A stretch of DNA of 64,000 bases from Sporosarcina globispora (GCF_001274725.1 NZ_LGUF01000007.1:2053629-2117628), one strand, 5' to 3'; shown: positions 46,674 through 57,870, counted from the stretch's first letter. Numbers and translations are program-made. The notes: generated by a model from the sequence alone, not told the origin.

Positions 46674-47513
46674 ATGAAAAAGAATTTTTTGGCAGGAAAG
46701 GTTTTACTCATAATCTCCCTTTGTATTCTGGGAATCCCATTGAGCGGGAATATGGACAAAGTCAATGCCTTTTCAAACCAGGTAATCCAGCACGGGGCTG
46801 TGGGTGACGATGTAATAGAACTTCAGTCCCGCCTGCAATATTTAGGCTTTTACAACGGAAAGATTGATGGAGTTTTTGGGTGGGGAACCTATTGGGCACT
46901 TAGGAACTTCCAATATGAATTTGGACTTCCGATTGACGGGCTTGCTGGTCAGGCAACCAAAAACAAACTTCTCAAGGCGTCCAAATATAATGAGCAGTAT
47001 GTGAAAGAACAAATTAATAAGGGCAATAAATTTAAACATTACGGCGGGAGGGACCTTGAAAAGCAAACAAAGCCTCAGCAAGGAGGAGCCGCTGGAGGGA
47101 ACAATCAGCAGCAGCAAACTCCCAAACAGCCGACTGCTACAAACGTGCCTAACGGATTCTCTGAAAATGATATTCAGCTAATGGCTAATGCCGTTTATGG
47201 AGAATCAAGAGGGGAACCGTATACAGGTCAAGTGGCTGTAGCAGCGGTAATTTTAAATCGTGTAAACAGTGCATCATTTCCAAATACTGTTTCTGGTGTT
47301 ATTTTTGAGCCACGTGCTTTTACTGCAGTTGCCGATGGACAGATTTGGCTAACGCCTAATGAAACTGCAAAAAAAGCAGTCCTTGATGCCATTAACGGAT
47401 GGGATCCAACCGGGGAAGCACTGTATTACTTTAATCCAGATACTGCGACAAGCGGATGGATTTGGACAAGACCGCAAATCAAGCGTATTGGCAAACACAT
47501 ATTCTGTAAATAG
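46674..47513 (+). CDS. sleB: Spore cortex-lytic enzyme SleB
   Basis: Lytic transglycosylase that degrades cortex during germination. 279 residues with a signal peptide (about 1-33), a PG-binding module (about 40-95), a Gln/Gly/Pro-rich linker and a Hydrolase_2 catalytic domain (about 165-279) with the YGESRGEP motif holding the catalytic glutamate. GGAGGTTAAAATCC precedes ATG 46674. YpeB follows immediately. Confidence 0.95.
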   Translation: MKKNFLAGKVLLIISLCILGIPLSGNMDKVNAFSNQVIQHGAVGDDVIELQSRLQYLGFYNGKIDGVFGWGTYWALRNFQYEFGLPIDGLAGQATKNKLLKASKYNEQYVKEQINKGNKFKHYGGRDLEKQTKPQQGGAAGGNNQQQQTPKQPTATNVPNGFSENDIQLMANAVYGESRGEPYTGQVAVAAVILNRVNSASFPNTVSGVIFEPRAFTAVADGQIWLTPNETAKKAVLDAINGWDPTGEALYYFNPDTATSGWIWTRPQIKRIGKHIFCK

Positions 47514-47527
47514 AGGGGTGAAGAATT

Positions 47528-48877
47528 ATGCTTAGAGGAATTCTTATTGGTGTACTTGCACTGGGTGTTGCTGGGACAGCTTTTTGGGGTTATCAGGAGC
47601 ACCGTGAGAAAAATGCAATCCTTATTAATGCCGAGAATAATTATCAAAGGGCTTTTCATGATTTAACTTACCAAATTGACCTATTGCATGACAAAATCGG
47701 GACAACTTTAGCGATGAATTCGAGAGCATCCTTATCACCTGAACTGGCAGACGTCTGGAGATTGACATCGGAAGCCCACTCAGATGTGGGTCAGCTGCCT
47801 CTGTCGCTGCTGCCATTCAATAAAACAGAAGAGTTTCTATCGAATATTGGGGATTTCAGCTATCGGACGGCAGTAAGGGATTTGGAGAAAGAACCATTAT
47901 CGGAAGAGGAATATCAAACGCTTAAACAGCTTTATAAGCAGTCAGCTGATGTTCAGCAGGATTTACGTAAAGTTCAGCATATTGCGCTTGAAAAGAATTT
48001 GAGGTGGATGGATGTAGAAATGGCTCTCGCCTCCAATAAAGAAGCTGCTGACAATACAATTATAGATGGGTTTAAAACAGTGGAAAAAACTGTTGAAGGC
48101 TATGACGAGACAAACTTCGGACCTGCATTTGTAAACATGCAAAAGAAGGACGAAAACTACAAATATCTTGAGGGGAAAGAAATAACAGAAGAACAAGCTG
48201 CACAAATAGGTAAGAAATATGCAAGGTTAGGAAATAATGTGAATATTAGAGTGACAGAAAACGGCAAAGGATCTGATTACGGATTCTTTAGCGTCAGTAT
48301 TCAAAATAAGAAAACGAATGAAGAAGCAAACATGGATATCACAAAAAAAGGCGGCTACCCTATCTGGTTTATACTCGACCGGAAGTTTTCGAAACAAAAA
48401 GTCAGTCTTAACGAAGCTAGCAACAATGCTGTAAAATTTTTAAAAGAAAACGGGTTCAAAGATCTTGATTTATTTGAGAGTGCCCAATACGACAATTTGG
48501 GAGTATTTACTTTTGTATCTAACCAAGAGGGTGTAAGAATTTATCCGGACGCCATTCGTGTAAAAGTAGCACTTGATAATGGCAAAATGGCTGCATTTTC
48601 TGCTGAGGATTATCTGAAATCACATCATCAGAGAGAAATTCCTGAGCCTGCAATTTCTGCAGAAGAGGCAAGAGGGAAAATTAACCCTCAGTTAAAAGTT
48701 ATGGAGGACAGGCGTGCTGTCATCATGAATGATTTAAATCAGGAAGTTTCCTGTTATGAATTTCTTGGCACATTGGGCGAAGATACCTACAGAATCTATA
48801 TAAATGCAGAAACAGGACAAGAAGAAAAAGTAGAAAAACTGAAAAACGCAGAACCGGTATTTGAAGATGTAGTGTAA
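47528..48877 (+). CDS. ypeB: SleB partner protein YpeB
   Basis: Required for SleB stability in the spore. 449 residues: one N-terminal membrane segment (4-20) and repeated PepSY-type modules in the C-terminal half (about 225-445). Starts 14 bases after sleB with GAGGGGTGAAG upstream. Its stop codon is inside the following terminator. Confidence 0.95.
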   Translation: MLRGILIGVLALGVAGTAFWGYQEHREKNAILINAENNYQRAFHDLTYQIDLLHDKIGTTLAMNSRASLSPELADVWRLTSEAHSDVGQLPLSLLPFNKTEEFLSNIGDFSYRTAVRDLEKEPLSEEEYQTLKQLYKQSADVQQDLRKVQHIALEKNLRWMDVEMALASNKEAADNTIIDGFKTVEKTVEGYDETNFGPAFVNMQKKDENYKYLEGKEITEEQAAQIGKKYARLGNNVNIRVTENGKGSDYGFFSVSIQNKKTNEEANMDITKKGGYPIWFILDRKFSKQKVSLNEASNNAVKFLKENGFKDLDLFESAQYDNLGVFTFVSNQEGVRIYPDAIRVKVALDNGKMAAFSAEDYLKSHHQREIPEPAISAEEARGKINPQLKVMEDRRAVIMNDLNQEVSCYEFLGTLGEDTYRIYINAETGQEEKVEKLKNAEPVFEDVV

Positions 48878-48917
48878 GAAAGCCAGAAAGCCGAATAGGC
48901 TTTCTGGCTTTCTTTAA
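48877..48917 (+). terminator. Perfect terminator after ypeB
   Basis: AGAAAGCCAGAAAGCC (48877-48892), five-base loop, perfect 16-bp complement (48898-48913), then TTT. It starts on the last base of the ypeB stop codon. Confidence 0.93.
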
Positions 48918-49030
48918 TTCTGATTAGGACTTTTTGTCTATTTATCTTGAAAATGCTGTTGCATGATTCTTTTGTAACGGTCATAATTAAATGACAAGAT
49001 TATCCTTTTACTAAGGGGAAGTGTGGCAGC

Positions 49031-49690
49031 GTGATAAATATTGGAGAAGCACTGATACTTGAATTGACGCACTCTGAAAAATCTGAAAAATACAAATGCA
49101 AGCTTGTTGAAAGAGAAGGCAATACTCTATATATTGATTATCCGATAAATCAGGAAACAAATAAAACGGCTTTCCTGCTCGATGGGACACAGCTAAAGAT
49201 AACCTTTTTGGCAGCTGATGGAACGGTGTATCTTTTCGAAAGCGAGGTTCTTGGCAGAGTAAAGCTGAAGATCCCAATGATGGTGATATCATATCCTGGC
49301 GATGAACATTTGGTGAAAGTTCAGCGCCGCAGATTTGTCCGGGTTGAAACACCTGTAGATGTAGCTATCCATCCGGTAAATAATGAATTTATTCCTTTTG
49401 TGTCCGTTACGGATGATATCAGTGCAGGGGGTGCTGCAATCATCGGAAAAACCATCAGCTCATTAAAAGCAAATATGCAAATACATGCTTATTTCGTATT
49501 AGCGATGCAAAACGGCGATAATTATTATTTGAAGCTTGAAAGTAAAGTAATAAGAGTTTCTGAACCCAGAAATGGCAAATCTCTTATATCTGTTCAGTTC
49601 ATGGATGTAAGTTCCCAGGATAGACAATTGCTCCTCCGCTTTTGTTTCGATAGGCAATTGGCCATGAAGAAAAAAGGTCTGGAGATATAG
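49031..49690 (+). CDS. ypfA: PilZ-domain c-di-GMP-binding motility protein
   Basis: 219 residues; YcgR-like N-terminal domain and PilZ domain with the RRRFVR motif (99-104, R100-xxx-R104) and DISAGG (129-134, DxSxxG), so c-di-GMP binding should be intact. In B. subtilis YpfA (MotI/DgrA) binds the flagellar stator and slows motility. It uses GTG 49031. Single gene upstream of ypfB and cmk. Confidence 0.92.
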   Translation: MINIGEALILELTHSEKSEKYKCKLVEREGNTLYIDYPINQETNKTAFLLDGTQLKITFLAADGTVYLFESEVLGRVKLKIPMMVISYPGDEHLVKVQRRRFVRVETPVDVAIHPVNNEFIPFVSVTDDISAGGAAIIGKTISSLKANMQIHAYFVLAMQNGDNYYLKLESKVIRVSEPRNGKSLISVQFMDVSSQDRQLLLRFCFDRQLAMKKKGLEI

Positions 49691-49777
49691 GTAAATGAAT
49701 ATTTTTTATGCTCATCTCTCATAATAGATGGTGAAGTCTATTGGGCTTAATCTATTTTTCCAGTTGGAGAGATTACA

Positions 49778-49963
49778 ATGATGAAAACGGTGGAGAGAAT
49801 AATTCTAAAGTTAATTATTGTGCAGTTTGCTTTCTTGCTGATTACTCAATTTTTCTTTCATCATATGAATACTTTTCCGGAATTAAAGCAGCTGACACAG
49901 TATGAAGGTGTAACAGATCAGAATTTCACTGAGCTGCTGGAAACTTTCAGAAAAAATTATTAG
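49778..49963 (+). CDS. ypfB: Small membrane protein YpfB
   Basis: 61 residues with one membrane segment (about 8-28) and a charged C-terminal tail. Matches B. subtilis YpfB (about 58) in length and position. GGAGAG precedes the double ATG. Function unknown. Confidence 0.8.
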   Translation: MMKTVERIILKLIIVQFAFLLITQFFFHHMNTFPELKQLTQYEGVTDQNFTELLETFRKNY

Positions 49964-49987
49964 CAGGCGAGTGCCTGCTTATTTTTT
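49962..49987 (+). terminator. Terminator after ypfB
   Basis: AGCAGGC, four-base loop GAGT, GCCTGCT, then TATTTTTTG. It begins inside the ypfB stop. Confidence 0.88.
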
Positions 49988-50155
49988 GTGTTGACAGTCG
50001 AGTTAAAAAGAATCATTTACAAGTCTTTAAGGCAGCTATATATATAAATTTGCAAGACTTAAAAACAGATTATTTATGCACTGCCTTACACTTATTGTGT
50101 TAAAATAGAGCTGAATGAACCTGGGGAAGTAGCGGCCAGGGGTACAGGAGGAACT

Positions 50156-50833
50156 ATGAGTAAACGTATATCAATTGCAATTGACGGCCCAGCTGCTGCA
50201 GGGAAAAGTACAGTAGCAAAGATTGTGGCAGAAAAATTATCTTACATATATATCGATACTGGTGCCATGTATCGCGCCTTGACTTATAAAGCGCTTCAGG
50301 AGAATACAAGTCTTGAAGATGAAGCTTCTCTTATGGAGATTTTGAACAATACAGTCATTGAACTGAAGCCGGGAGAAAAAGGGCAATTAATCTTTCTGGA
50401 CGGGCAGGATGTGACAAACGAAATCAGGACTTCTGAAGTGACAAATTCTGTTTCGATTGTTTCCATGCATAAGCTGGTTAGAGAAGAAATGGTATTGCGC
50501 CAGCAGAGCTTTGCTTTAAATGGAGGAGTTGTAATGGATGGCAGGGACATCGGAACCCATGTCCTGCCCCATGCTGAAGTAAAGATTTTTCTATTAGCCT
50601 CTGTCGATGAAAGAGCTATAAGACGCCATAATGAAAATATCCAAAAAGGATATCCTTCTGACCTTGAAAAGCTGAAGGAAGAAATCTCTCTTAGGGACAA
50701 GCTGGACTCTGAACGTGAAGTAGCACCATTAAAAAAAGCAGAAGATGCAAAAGAGATTGATACAACATCTTTATCAATTGGACAGGTAGTCGATAAAATA
50801 ATGGATTTGGCTATTGAAAGGATTGGTTCATAA
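50156..50833 (+). CDS. cmk: Cytidylate kinase
   Basis: Phosphorylates CMP/dCMP. 225 residues. P-loop GPAAAGKST (10-18), DTGAMYR and MDGRDIGT near 132 are intact. GGAGGAACT precedes ATG 50156. Followed without gap by plsC, and then ypfD: the Bacillus cmk-plsC-ypfD cluster. Confidence 0.96.
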   Translation: MSKRISIAIDGPAAAGKSTVAKIVAEKLSYIYIDTGAMYRALTYKALQENTSLEDEASLMEILNNTVIELKPGEKGQLIFLDGQDVTNEIRTSEVTNSVSIVSMHKLVREEMVLRQQSFALNGGVVMDGRDIGTHVLPHAEVKIFLLASVDERAIRRHNENIQKGYPSDLEKLKEEISLRDKLDSEREVAPLKKAEDAKEIDTTSLSIGQVVDKIMDLAIERIGS

Positions 50834-51415
50834 GTGAATCTCTATTCTATTGCCAAAGCGGTTGTCTATGGAGTCCTTAAACCCATATACAGATTTGAAG
50901 TAATTGGAAAGGAGAACTTCCCTGCTGAAGGGGGGGTGCTTTTGTGCTCCAATCATATAGATAATCTCGATCCCCCGGTAGTTGGCATTAATGCACCGCG
51001 GCCAGTTTACTTTATGGCCAAAGAAGAACTTTTTAGTGTTCCGGTTCTAGGAAAAATTGTTCCCCATCTAAATGCATTTCCTGTCAAGAGAGGAATGAGT
51101 GACAGGGAAGCATTAAGAAAAGGGCTTGGAATTTTAAAAGAAGGAAATGTTTTAGGGCTATTTCCGGAGGGTACTAGGAGTAAAACGGGGCAGCTGGGAA
51201 AAGGACTTGCCGGAGCAGGCTTTTTTGCACTCAGGTCAGAAGCGCATATTGTTCCATGTGCCATTATTGGCCCTTATAAAGCATTTTCGAAATTAAAAGT
51301 TGTATACGGAAAACCAATTGATATGAAAGAGCTTAGAGAAAGAAAGGCTTCAGCGGAAGAAACTACTGAATTTATCATGTCAGAAATCCGTAAATTAATT
51401 GAAGATTATTCATAA
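50834..51415 (+). CDS. plsC: 1-acyl-sn-glycerol-3-phosphate acyltransferase
   Basis: Adds the second acyl chain to make phosphatidic acid. 193 residues. Hx4D motif HIDNLD, FPEGTRS block and a hydrophobic N-terminus (about 1-20). It uses GTG 50834 directly after the cmk stop, so translation is likely coupled. Which of the possibly several plsC copies in the genome is essential is not known. Confidence 0.9.
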   Translation: MNLYSIAKAVVYGVLKPIYRFEVIGKENFPAEGGVLLCSNHIDNLDPPVVGINAPRPVYFMAKEELFSVPVLGKIVPHLNAFPVKRGMSDREALRKGLGILKEGNVLGLFPEGTRSKTGQLGKGLAGAGFFALRSEAHIVPCAIIGPYKAFSKLKVVYGKPIDMKELRERKASAEETTEFIMSEIRKLIEDYS

Positions 51416-51687
51416 ACCTTCTTGCTTGACAAAAACCTTCTTTTGTAAGAAGTTAGTAAAAAGGCATTTTTTAAAAAGGCGAAAATATTCGAAAAATAAA
51501 TAAGGCTGTCCTTTACTGAACATTTTTTTATGAGGGCAGAAAGAGACGTTCAACACAGTTGAAAAATAGCCGCAAATAAAAAGCTCTTCGAGTATTTCTG
51601 CTGCTGACACAGGGTTCTTGCCTGGATGGCAGGCAGTTGAATACAGTAAAAATTTGAAAGCAGCCATTGGATTAAGGAGGAATACAT

Positions 51688-52827
51688 ATGTCAGAGGAAA
51701 TGAACCAAGTAGAAGTGAAGAATTTCGAAGTCGGTGACAAGGTAAAAGGCCAGGTTACCAAAGTTGAAGAAAAGCAAGTCATTGTAGACCTTGCCGACAG
51801 CAAACTGGATGGGATTATTCCAATCAGCGAGCTTTCCAGCCTTCATATTGAAACAGCAAGCGATGCGGTTTCAGAAGGAGATGAGCTTGAGCTTGAAGTT
51901 TTAAAAGTGGAGGAAGAAGCCTTAATTCTTTCTAAGCGAAAAGTTGATGCTGAAAAGTCTTGGGAGACCCTCGAAAAGAAATTCAATGAAGGTGAAGTCT
52001 TTGAAGCAGAAATTAAAGATGTTGTTAAAGGCGGGTTAGTAGTGGACTTGGGTGTGCGCGGATTTGTTCCTGCTTCCCTTGTTGAAGCTCACTTTGTTGA
52101 GGACTTTACCGATTATAAAGGCAAAACGATGACGTTTAAAATTGTAGAGCTTGATAAAGAAAAGAATCGCCTGATCCTTTCTCACCGTGCTGTAATTGAG
52201 GAAGAAAAAGGAAAGCAGAAACATCAAGTTCTTGAATCACTTCAGGCAGGTCAGGTTTTGGATGGAACAGTCCAAAGAATTACTGATTTTGGAGCATTTG
52301 TTGATATCGGTGGAATTGATGGGCTTGTTCATATTTCGCAGCTTTCCTATGAGCATGTAGAAAAGCCTTCAGATGTGGTGGAAGAAGGCCAGAAAGTGCA
52401 AGTGAAGGTTTTAAGCGTAGACCGTGACAATGAACGTATTTCCCTGTCCATAAAGGAGACTTTGCCAGGACCGTGGGATAATATAAGTGAAAAGGCTCCA
52501 AAAGGAAGCACTCTTGATGGAACAGTAAAAAGACTTGTTTCTTATGGAGCATTTGTTGAAGTTTTCCCAGGTGTAGAAGGACTTGTCCATATTTCACAAA
52601 TTGCGCATAAGCATATTGGAACTCCTCATGAAGTATTGAGCGAAGGACAGGGAGTAAAAGTAAAGGTTCTTGATGTGAACGAACAGGACCAGCGCCTGTC
52701 ATTGAGCATCAAAGATCTTCTTGAAAAAGAACAGGAAGAAGTGACTGACTATGAACTTCCTGAAGAAAATAAAGGCTTCTCGCTTGGTGATATGATTGGC
52801 GACCAGCTAAAGAATTTAAAAAAGTAA
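51688..52827 (+). CDS. ypfD: Four-S1-domain protein YpfD (RpsA-like)
   Basis: 379 residues (B. subtilis YpfD 382) with four S1 OB-fold modules at roughly 14-86, 101-170, 188-257 and 271-345; repeated [14 protein letters not shown] signatures are clear in the last two. It binds RNA; it is the Firmicute counterpart of ribosomal protein S1 but not essential in B. subtilis. AAGGAGG precedes ATG 51688, after a 272-base leader with no gene and only short hairpins. Confidence 0.93.
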   Translation: MSEEMNQVEVKNFEVGDKVKGQVTKVEEKQVIVDLADSKLDGIIPISELSSLHIETASDAVSEGDELELEVLKVEEEALILSKRKVDAEKSWETLEKKFNEGEVFEAEIKDVVKGGLVVDLGVRGFVPASLVEAHFVEDFTDYKGKTMTFKIVELDKEKNRLILSHRAVIEEEKGKQKHQVLESLQAGQVLDGTVQRITDFGAFVDIGGIDGLVHISQLSYEHVEKPSDVVEEGQKVQVKVLSVDRDNERISLSIKETLPGPWDNISEKAPKGSTLDGTVKRLVSYGAFVEVFPGVEGLVHISQIAHKHIGTPHEVLSEGQGVKVKVLDVNEQDQRLSLSIKDLLEKEQEEVTDYELPEENKGFSLGDMIGDQLKNLKK

Positions 52828-52836
52828 TGGTGATAA

Positions 52837-53901
<1,065 letters not shown>

Positions 53902-53932
53902 AGCTCTCGTCAAATGACGGGAGCTATTTTTG
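53902..53932 (+). terminator. Terminator after fni
   Basis: AGCTCTCGTCA (53902-53912) pairs with TGACGGGAGCT (53915-53925), one G-T, then ATTTTTG. Confidence 0.88.
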
Positions 53933-53946
53933 TTTGATAATAATCT

Positions 53947-54090
53947 TTAGCTATTCTTTGAATCATTCAAAGATCTGGCTTCTTCAGGGCTCTGCATCTT
54001 GGCAGCTCCAGGATAATGAAGGGCCTGATCACGATCTGATTCCACTCTGCCACTGTTCTTCAGCTTTTTTTCCTGTCTGTCTTTACCCAT
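53947..54090 (-). CDS. ypzI: YpzI-family small protein (47 residues)
   Basis: Too short for ordinary gene callers. MGKDRQEKKLKNSGRVESDR is almost the consensus of the YpzI family, followed by DQALHYPGAAK and a charged tail. GGGAGGTGTTT precedes the ATG at 54090. B. subtilis ypzI lies at the same place. Hydrophilic, function unknown, possibly sporulation-linked like other small proteins of this kind. Confidence 0.85.
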   Translation of the reverse strand: MGKDRQEKKLKNSGRVESDRDQALHYPGAAKMQSPEEARSLNDSKNS

Positions 54091-54229
54091 TTTAAACACC
54101 TCCCTTTTATTAAGATGAAGTCAGGGCAAAGGATTTATGCAAAAAGATAGTGTAATTCCAATCCTTTAAAAACTTGAAGGGTTATTTTACATATGAAAAA
54201 GCCATAATGGAAATGATAGGAGGTAGAGG

Positions 54230-54838
54230 ATGGAAGGATTATTTTTCTTTTGGATTTCCTGGATGGTTTGGATTATGGCAACTTTTTTTATGGATCGAAA
54301 AAATAAATACAGGCTTGTATTGTCAGCCTGGACCTTAATCTTCATAATGCTGTCACCCAGAACGCTTAGTATCTTAAATTTTGAAATTGGTCTTGCAGGT
54401 CTTTTTCTGCTCGTATCTTTGTATATTGTCGCCGGGAGATTAAAAAGGCTGAGTAAAATTTACTTCCTTTTTTGCAGCTTCATCCTGATGATGGCTTATG
54501 TCACATTTCATTTATTTGAACTGTTTGATCCTGTTTGGGTAATATTTTCCCGGGAATGGATGCTGTCGTTCCTTCTAATTTATATGGCTGTTCTCCTGCA
54601 AAAAAACAGAAGGCTCAGGCTGCCGCTAATATTGCTCGGGGGCATTCAGGGAGAAGTTCTATATGCACTCATTCTTAAGCAATTTTCCTTCCCTTACACA
54701 ATTGGATCATTGGCTTTTCTTGATATTATGGCACTCTCTATTTCAATTTCAGCCGTATGGATTGCCGTGCAATGGGCTGTCAAATACGTTGAATCCAACT
54801 TCAAACATTTCGAAAGGGAGAAACAAAAATTATCATGA
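54230..54838 (+). CDS. yphA: Integral membrane protein YphA
   Basis: 202 residues with about six membrane segments and a charged C-terminal tail (KHFEREKQK). B. subtilis YphA has about 199 residues and the same position, upstream of yphB. TAGGAGGTAGAGG precedes ATG 54230. Stop and next start overlap (ATGA). Probably a sporulation-stage envelope protein by neighbourhood. Confidence 0.82.
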   Translation: MEGLFFFWISWMVWIMATFFMDRKNKYRLVLSAWTLIFIMLSPRTLSILNFEIGLAGLFLLVSLYIVAGRLKRLSKIYFLFCSFILMMAYVTFHLFELFDPVWVIFSREWMLSFLLIYMAVLLQKNRRLRLPLILLGGIQGEVLYALILKQFSFPYTIGSLAFLDIMALSISISAVWIAVQWAVKYVESNFKHFEREKQKLS

Positions 54839-55722
54839 GCGAATATACGTATCCGATACTTTTCGGTCTGGCAGCAGGTACATTGACTCGTATTTATATG
54901 CTGCGGACCGATTACCGGCAATATCCTACATACTTACATGGAAAGATAATTCACATTGCATTGGGATTCATCGCTGCTGGTCTGGGAACAGTGGCGATTC
55001 CTTCAATTATGGAGGAAGAATTTACAGCCATTACCTTTCTCACCCTTGCTGCATCCCAGTTTAGGGAAGTCAGAAACATGGAGAGAAACACGCTTACTGA
55101 GCTTGATAGCTACGAGATGGTTCCAAGAGGCAAGACGTATATTGAAGGTGTGGCCATAGCCTTCGAGAGCAGGAATTATCTTGTCATTTTTACATCCTTG
55201 TTAAGTACGCTTGGCTATCTGGTTTTTAACATATGGGGAGGACTTGCTGCTGCCATTCTTGCCATACTCATTTCCAAGAAATTAATGTCGGGGGGGAGGC
55301 TGAAGGATATCGTAGATGTTGAGTTTGTGGAGCCGCGCTTTGATGGGGCTGGCCTGTATGTAGACAATATCTATATCATGAATATAGGTTTGCCGGTAAG
55401 ACAGGAGGAGGTGCTGCGATATGGGATGGGATTCATTTTAAAACCCAAAAATTTCAATGCCCGTTCTACCATTGCCAATCTTGGGCAGAGGCAGGCTATA
55501 TTGCATGATGTATCTACTGCTTTGGGGGTTTACAGGGATTCCGGGACTCCTGCGCTTGTCCCTCTTGCGAAAAGGGACCTTGATGATGGGCGTGTAGGAG
55601 TTTTTGTTTTGCCTCAGGAGAAGGATATTAATAAAGCCCTTAAAGTTATCCAAGCGGTACCGACACTCGAGAACGCGATTAGGATGCCTTCAGAACAGCA
55701 GACGAATGGGAAAGGGAGTTAG
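54835..55722 (+). CDS. yphB: YIEGIA-family membrane protein YphB
   Basis: 295 residues. The family signature is visible as YIEGVA near residue 103, in a region following several membrane segments; GGRLKDIVDVEFVEPRFDG and VPLAKRDLDDGRVG are further conserved parts. Four-base overlap with yphA and four bases before a 61-residue gene that is its usual partner. Likely a sporulation membrane complex; role in the spore envelope is inferred. Confidence 0.85.
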   Translation: MSEYTYPILFGLAAGTLTRIYMLRTDYRQYPTYLHGKIIHIALGFIAAGLGTVAIPSIMEEEFTAITFLTLAASQFREVRNMERNTLTELDSYEMVPRGKTYIEGVAIAFESRNYLVIFTSLLSTLGYLVFNIWGGLAAAILAILISKKLMSGGRLKDIVDVEFVEPRFDGAGLYVDNIYIMNIGLPVRQEEVLRYGMGFILKPKNFNARSTIANLGQRQAILHDVSTALGVYRDSGTPALVPLAKRDLDDGRVGVFVLPQEKDINKALKVIQAVPTLENAIRMPSEQQTNGKGS

Positions 55723-55725
55723 CAT

Positions 55726-55911
55726 ATGGTGCTTGAAAAATACATACTGGCTGCTATAACAACAAATCCATCCAAGATCCCATCTGGAACGGCCGTATTT
55801 CATTGTGAAGATAAAAAAGAAATGGAGATCATTGCGGCCAATCTGGAGGCTATTCTTGACGGAATTGCCCATGCCTTAACAGATGAACTATATGTAATTG
55901 TTAAGCATTAA
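55726..55911 (+). CDS. Small YIEGIA-complex subunit (YpzH-like)
   Basis: 61 residues, soluble. Starts three bases after yphB and has the expected place and size of the small capping subunit that accompanies YIEGIA proteins (ypzH-like in B. subtilis). The sequence EKYILAAITTNPSKIPSGTAV is its recognisable part. I am sure it is a gene; the exact name less so. Confidence 0.75.
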   Translation: MVLEKYILAAITTNPSKIPSGTAVFHCEDKKEMEIIAANLEAILDGIAHALTDELYVIVKH

Positions 55912-55965
55912 TAAGGCTTCCAAGTTTTTGTAAACTCAGAAATTATATCTTTGAACTACGATAAC

Positions 55966-56246
55966 TGTCCAGCTCCAGGCGCCATCGGCTCTTGGGTCTA
56001 AGCTTGTCTAGTTTTGGCTCCTAGGGACTCTCTGGTCTAAGCCGTTCCCTTCCAGAAAGAAAAAACACCTTCTTACAGGGACCGTCTTATGCTTGAGGCC
56101 CACAGGACAAGGAAGGCTTCGACAGCCTAAACATCGCACGACCAAAAGCGGCAGCTTTTGGGAGGATGTGGGTCATGCAGACGTTGCCACAGGACGTGGC
56201 GTTTTTAGTCTGCGTGCCTTCATTAACCGGGCGCCTTCCGCTTTTC
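55966..56246. repeat. 281-bp structured intergenic repeat of Bacillaceae type
   Basis: Begins TGTCCAGCTCCAGGCGCC and ends GGGCGCCTTCCGCTTTTC, end motifs that recur as a common dispersed repeat in Bacillus-type genomes. Internal hairpins: CCAAAAGC (56142-56149) with GCTTTTGG (56154-56161); GCAGAC (56177-56182) with GTCTGC (56208-56213), enclosing GCCAC (56186-56190) with GTGGC (56196-56200). No open frame of value. It fills most of the 556-bp gap between the yphB partner and der. Confidence 0.7.
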
Positions 56247-56467
56247 CTATTGCTAGGAAGGTTTCTCTTTGTTAAAATATCTAAGTTGGACCCTTCTATC
56301 TTTGAGAAGGGTTTATTTTATAAATGGAAAGCGGTTGGATGGTTTTAACGTAAATATAGTGTTATTGTGGACAGCCATCTGTAAGCTTACACAAGGTAAA
56401 GGCATTTCTGGAGCATAAATGGGATGTTGAAACATTTTAAGAATAAAGAATTGAAAGGGTGATGTTC

Positions 56468-57778
56468 ATGGCAAAACCTGTTGTGGCTATTGTCGGGCGT
56501 CCTAACGTTGGAAAATCAACGATATTTAACAGAATTGTAGGAGAACGGATATCAATTGTCGAAGATATTCCCGGAGTAACAAGAGACAGAATTTATAGTT
56601 CGGCAGAATGGCTGACTCATGATTTTAATATTATCGACACGGGCGGAATTGATATTGGAGACGAGCCATTCTTAGAGCAAATTCGCATGCAGGCCGAAAT
56701 TGCAATAGATGAAGCAGATGTCATCATTTTTCTTGTTAACGGAAGAGAGGGTGTCACCGCTGCGGACGAGGAAGTTGCGAAGATTTTATATAAAGCCAAA
56801 AAGCCTGTTGTTCTTGGAGTAAATAAAATTGATAATCCGGAAATGCGGGATTTAATTTATGATTTTTATGCTCTTGGCTTTGGTGAACCATTCCCTATTT
56901 CAGGTTCACATGGTCTTGGTCTTGGAGACTTGCTTGATGAAGCAGCCAAGCATTTCCCGAAACATGGGCAAAGCGAATATGGAGAAGATGTCATAAAGTT
57001 TTCATTAATTGGCCGTCCGAATGTCGGGAAATCCTCTCTTGTGAACGCAATCCTTGGCGAAGAACGGGTCATCGTCAGCAATATCGCGGGTACTACGAGA
57101 GATGCAATCGACTCGAAGGTAAAAGTTGACGGACAAGAATATGTCATCATTGATACTGCAGGAATGCGCAAAAAAGGAAAAGTTTATGAAACAACAGAAA
57201 AATACAGTGTTCTGAGAGCTTTGCGTGCCATCGAACGCTCTGATGTTGTTTTGGTAGTCATTGATGGGGAAGAAGGAATCATTGAGCAGGACAAGCGCAT
57301 TGCCGGCTATGCTCATGAAGCAGGCAGGGCTGTTGTCATTGTTGTCAACAAGTGGGATGCTGTTGAAAAAGATGAGAAAACAATGAAAGCCTTTGAACAA
57401 AATATCCGTGAACATTTTCAGTTCCTTGATTATGCCCCGGTTGTTTTCCTTTCAGCCAAGACGAAAAAGCGTATTCACACACTTATCCCAATGATTAATA
57501 CAGCGAGTGAAAACCATGCGTTGCGTGTTGAAACAAGTGTCCTAAATGATGTCATTATGGATGCCGTTGCGATGAATCCGACACCTACAGATAAAGGAAG
57601 ACGTCTTAGAATTTATTACACAACACAGGTTGCAGTGAAGCCGCCAGCATTTGTTGTGTTTGTCAATGATCCTGAACTTCTCCACTTTTCATATGAACGT
57701 TTCCTGGAAAATAGAATTAGAGACGCTTTTGGTTTTGAAGGCACACCTATTAAGATATTTGCAAGAGAAAGAAAATAA
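56468..57778 (+). CDS. der: Ribosome-associated GTPase Der (EngA)
   Basis: Essential double GTPase in 50S assembly. 436 residues, the B. subtilis length. Two G domains each with GRPNVGKS (first at 9-16) and DTGG/DTAG and NKID/NKWD motifs, then a KH-like C-terminal domain. ATG 56468 follows AAAGGGTGAT; in-frame starts lie at 56459 and 56462. Confidence 0.96.
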   Translation: MAKPVVAIVGRPNVGKSTIFNRIVGERISIVEDIPGVTRDRIYSSAEWLTHDFNIIDTGGIDIGDEPFLEQIRMQAEIAIDEADVIIFLVNGREGVTAADEEVAKILYKAKKPVVLGVNKIDNPEMRDLIYDFYALGFGEPFPISGSHGLGLGDLLDEAAKHFPKHGQSEYGEDVIKFSLIGRPNVGKSSLVNAILGEERVIVSNIAGTTRDAIDSKVKVDGQEYVIIDTAGMRKKGKVYETTEKYSVLRALRAIERSDVVLVVIDGEEGIIEQDKRIAGYAHEAGRAVVIVVNKWDAVEKDEKTMKAFEQNIREHFQFLDYAPVVFLSAKTKKRIHTLIPMINTASENHALRVETSVLNDVIMDAVAMNPTPTDKGRRLRIYYTTQVAVKPPAFVVFVNDPELLHFSYERFLENRIRDAFGFEGTPIKIFARERK

Positions 57779-57870
57779 TACCGTGACATCTGTCAGAGAG
57801 TTACACTGTCTGGCAGGCAGAATCGGTTAAATTTTTGATGCATTCAAATAAATTAAAAGGCAGTGATCAC

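Noticed and set aside
50030-50095. Alternating TA run and AAGTCTT/AAGACTT inverted repeat before cmk
   Set aside because: Low-complexity AT-rich spacer; the 7-base arms are 26 bases apart and expected by chance.
51416-51687. Riboswitch or ribosomal-protein leader upstream of ypfD
   Set aside because: Only short hairpins (CTTCTT/AAGAAG and GCCTG/CAGGC) and a repeated AAACCTTCTT; no known leader recognised.
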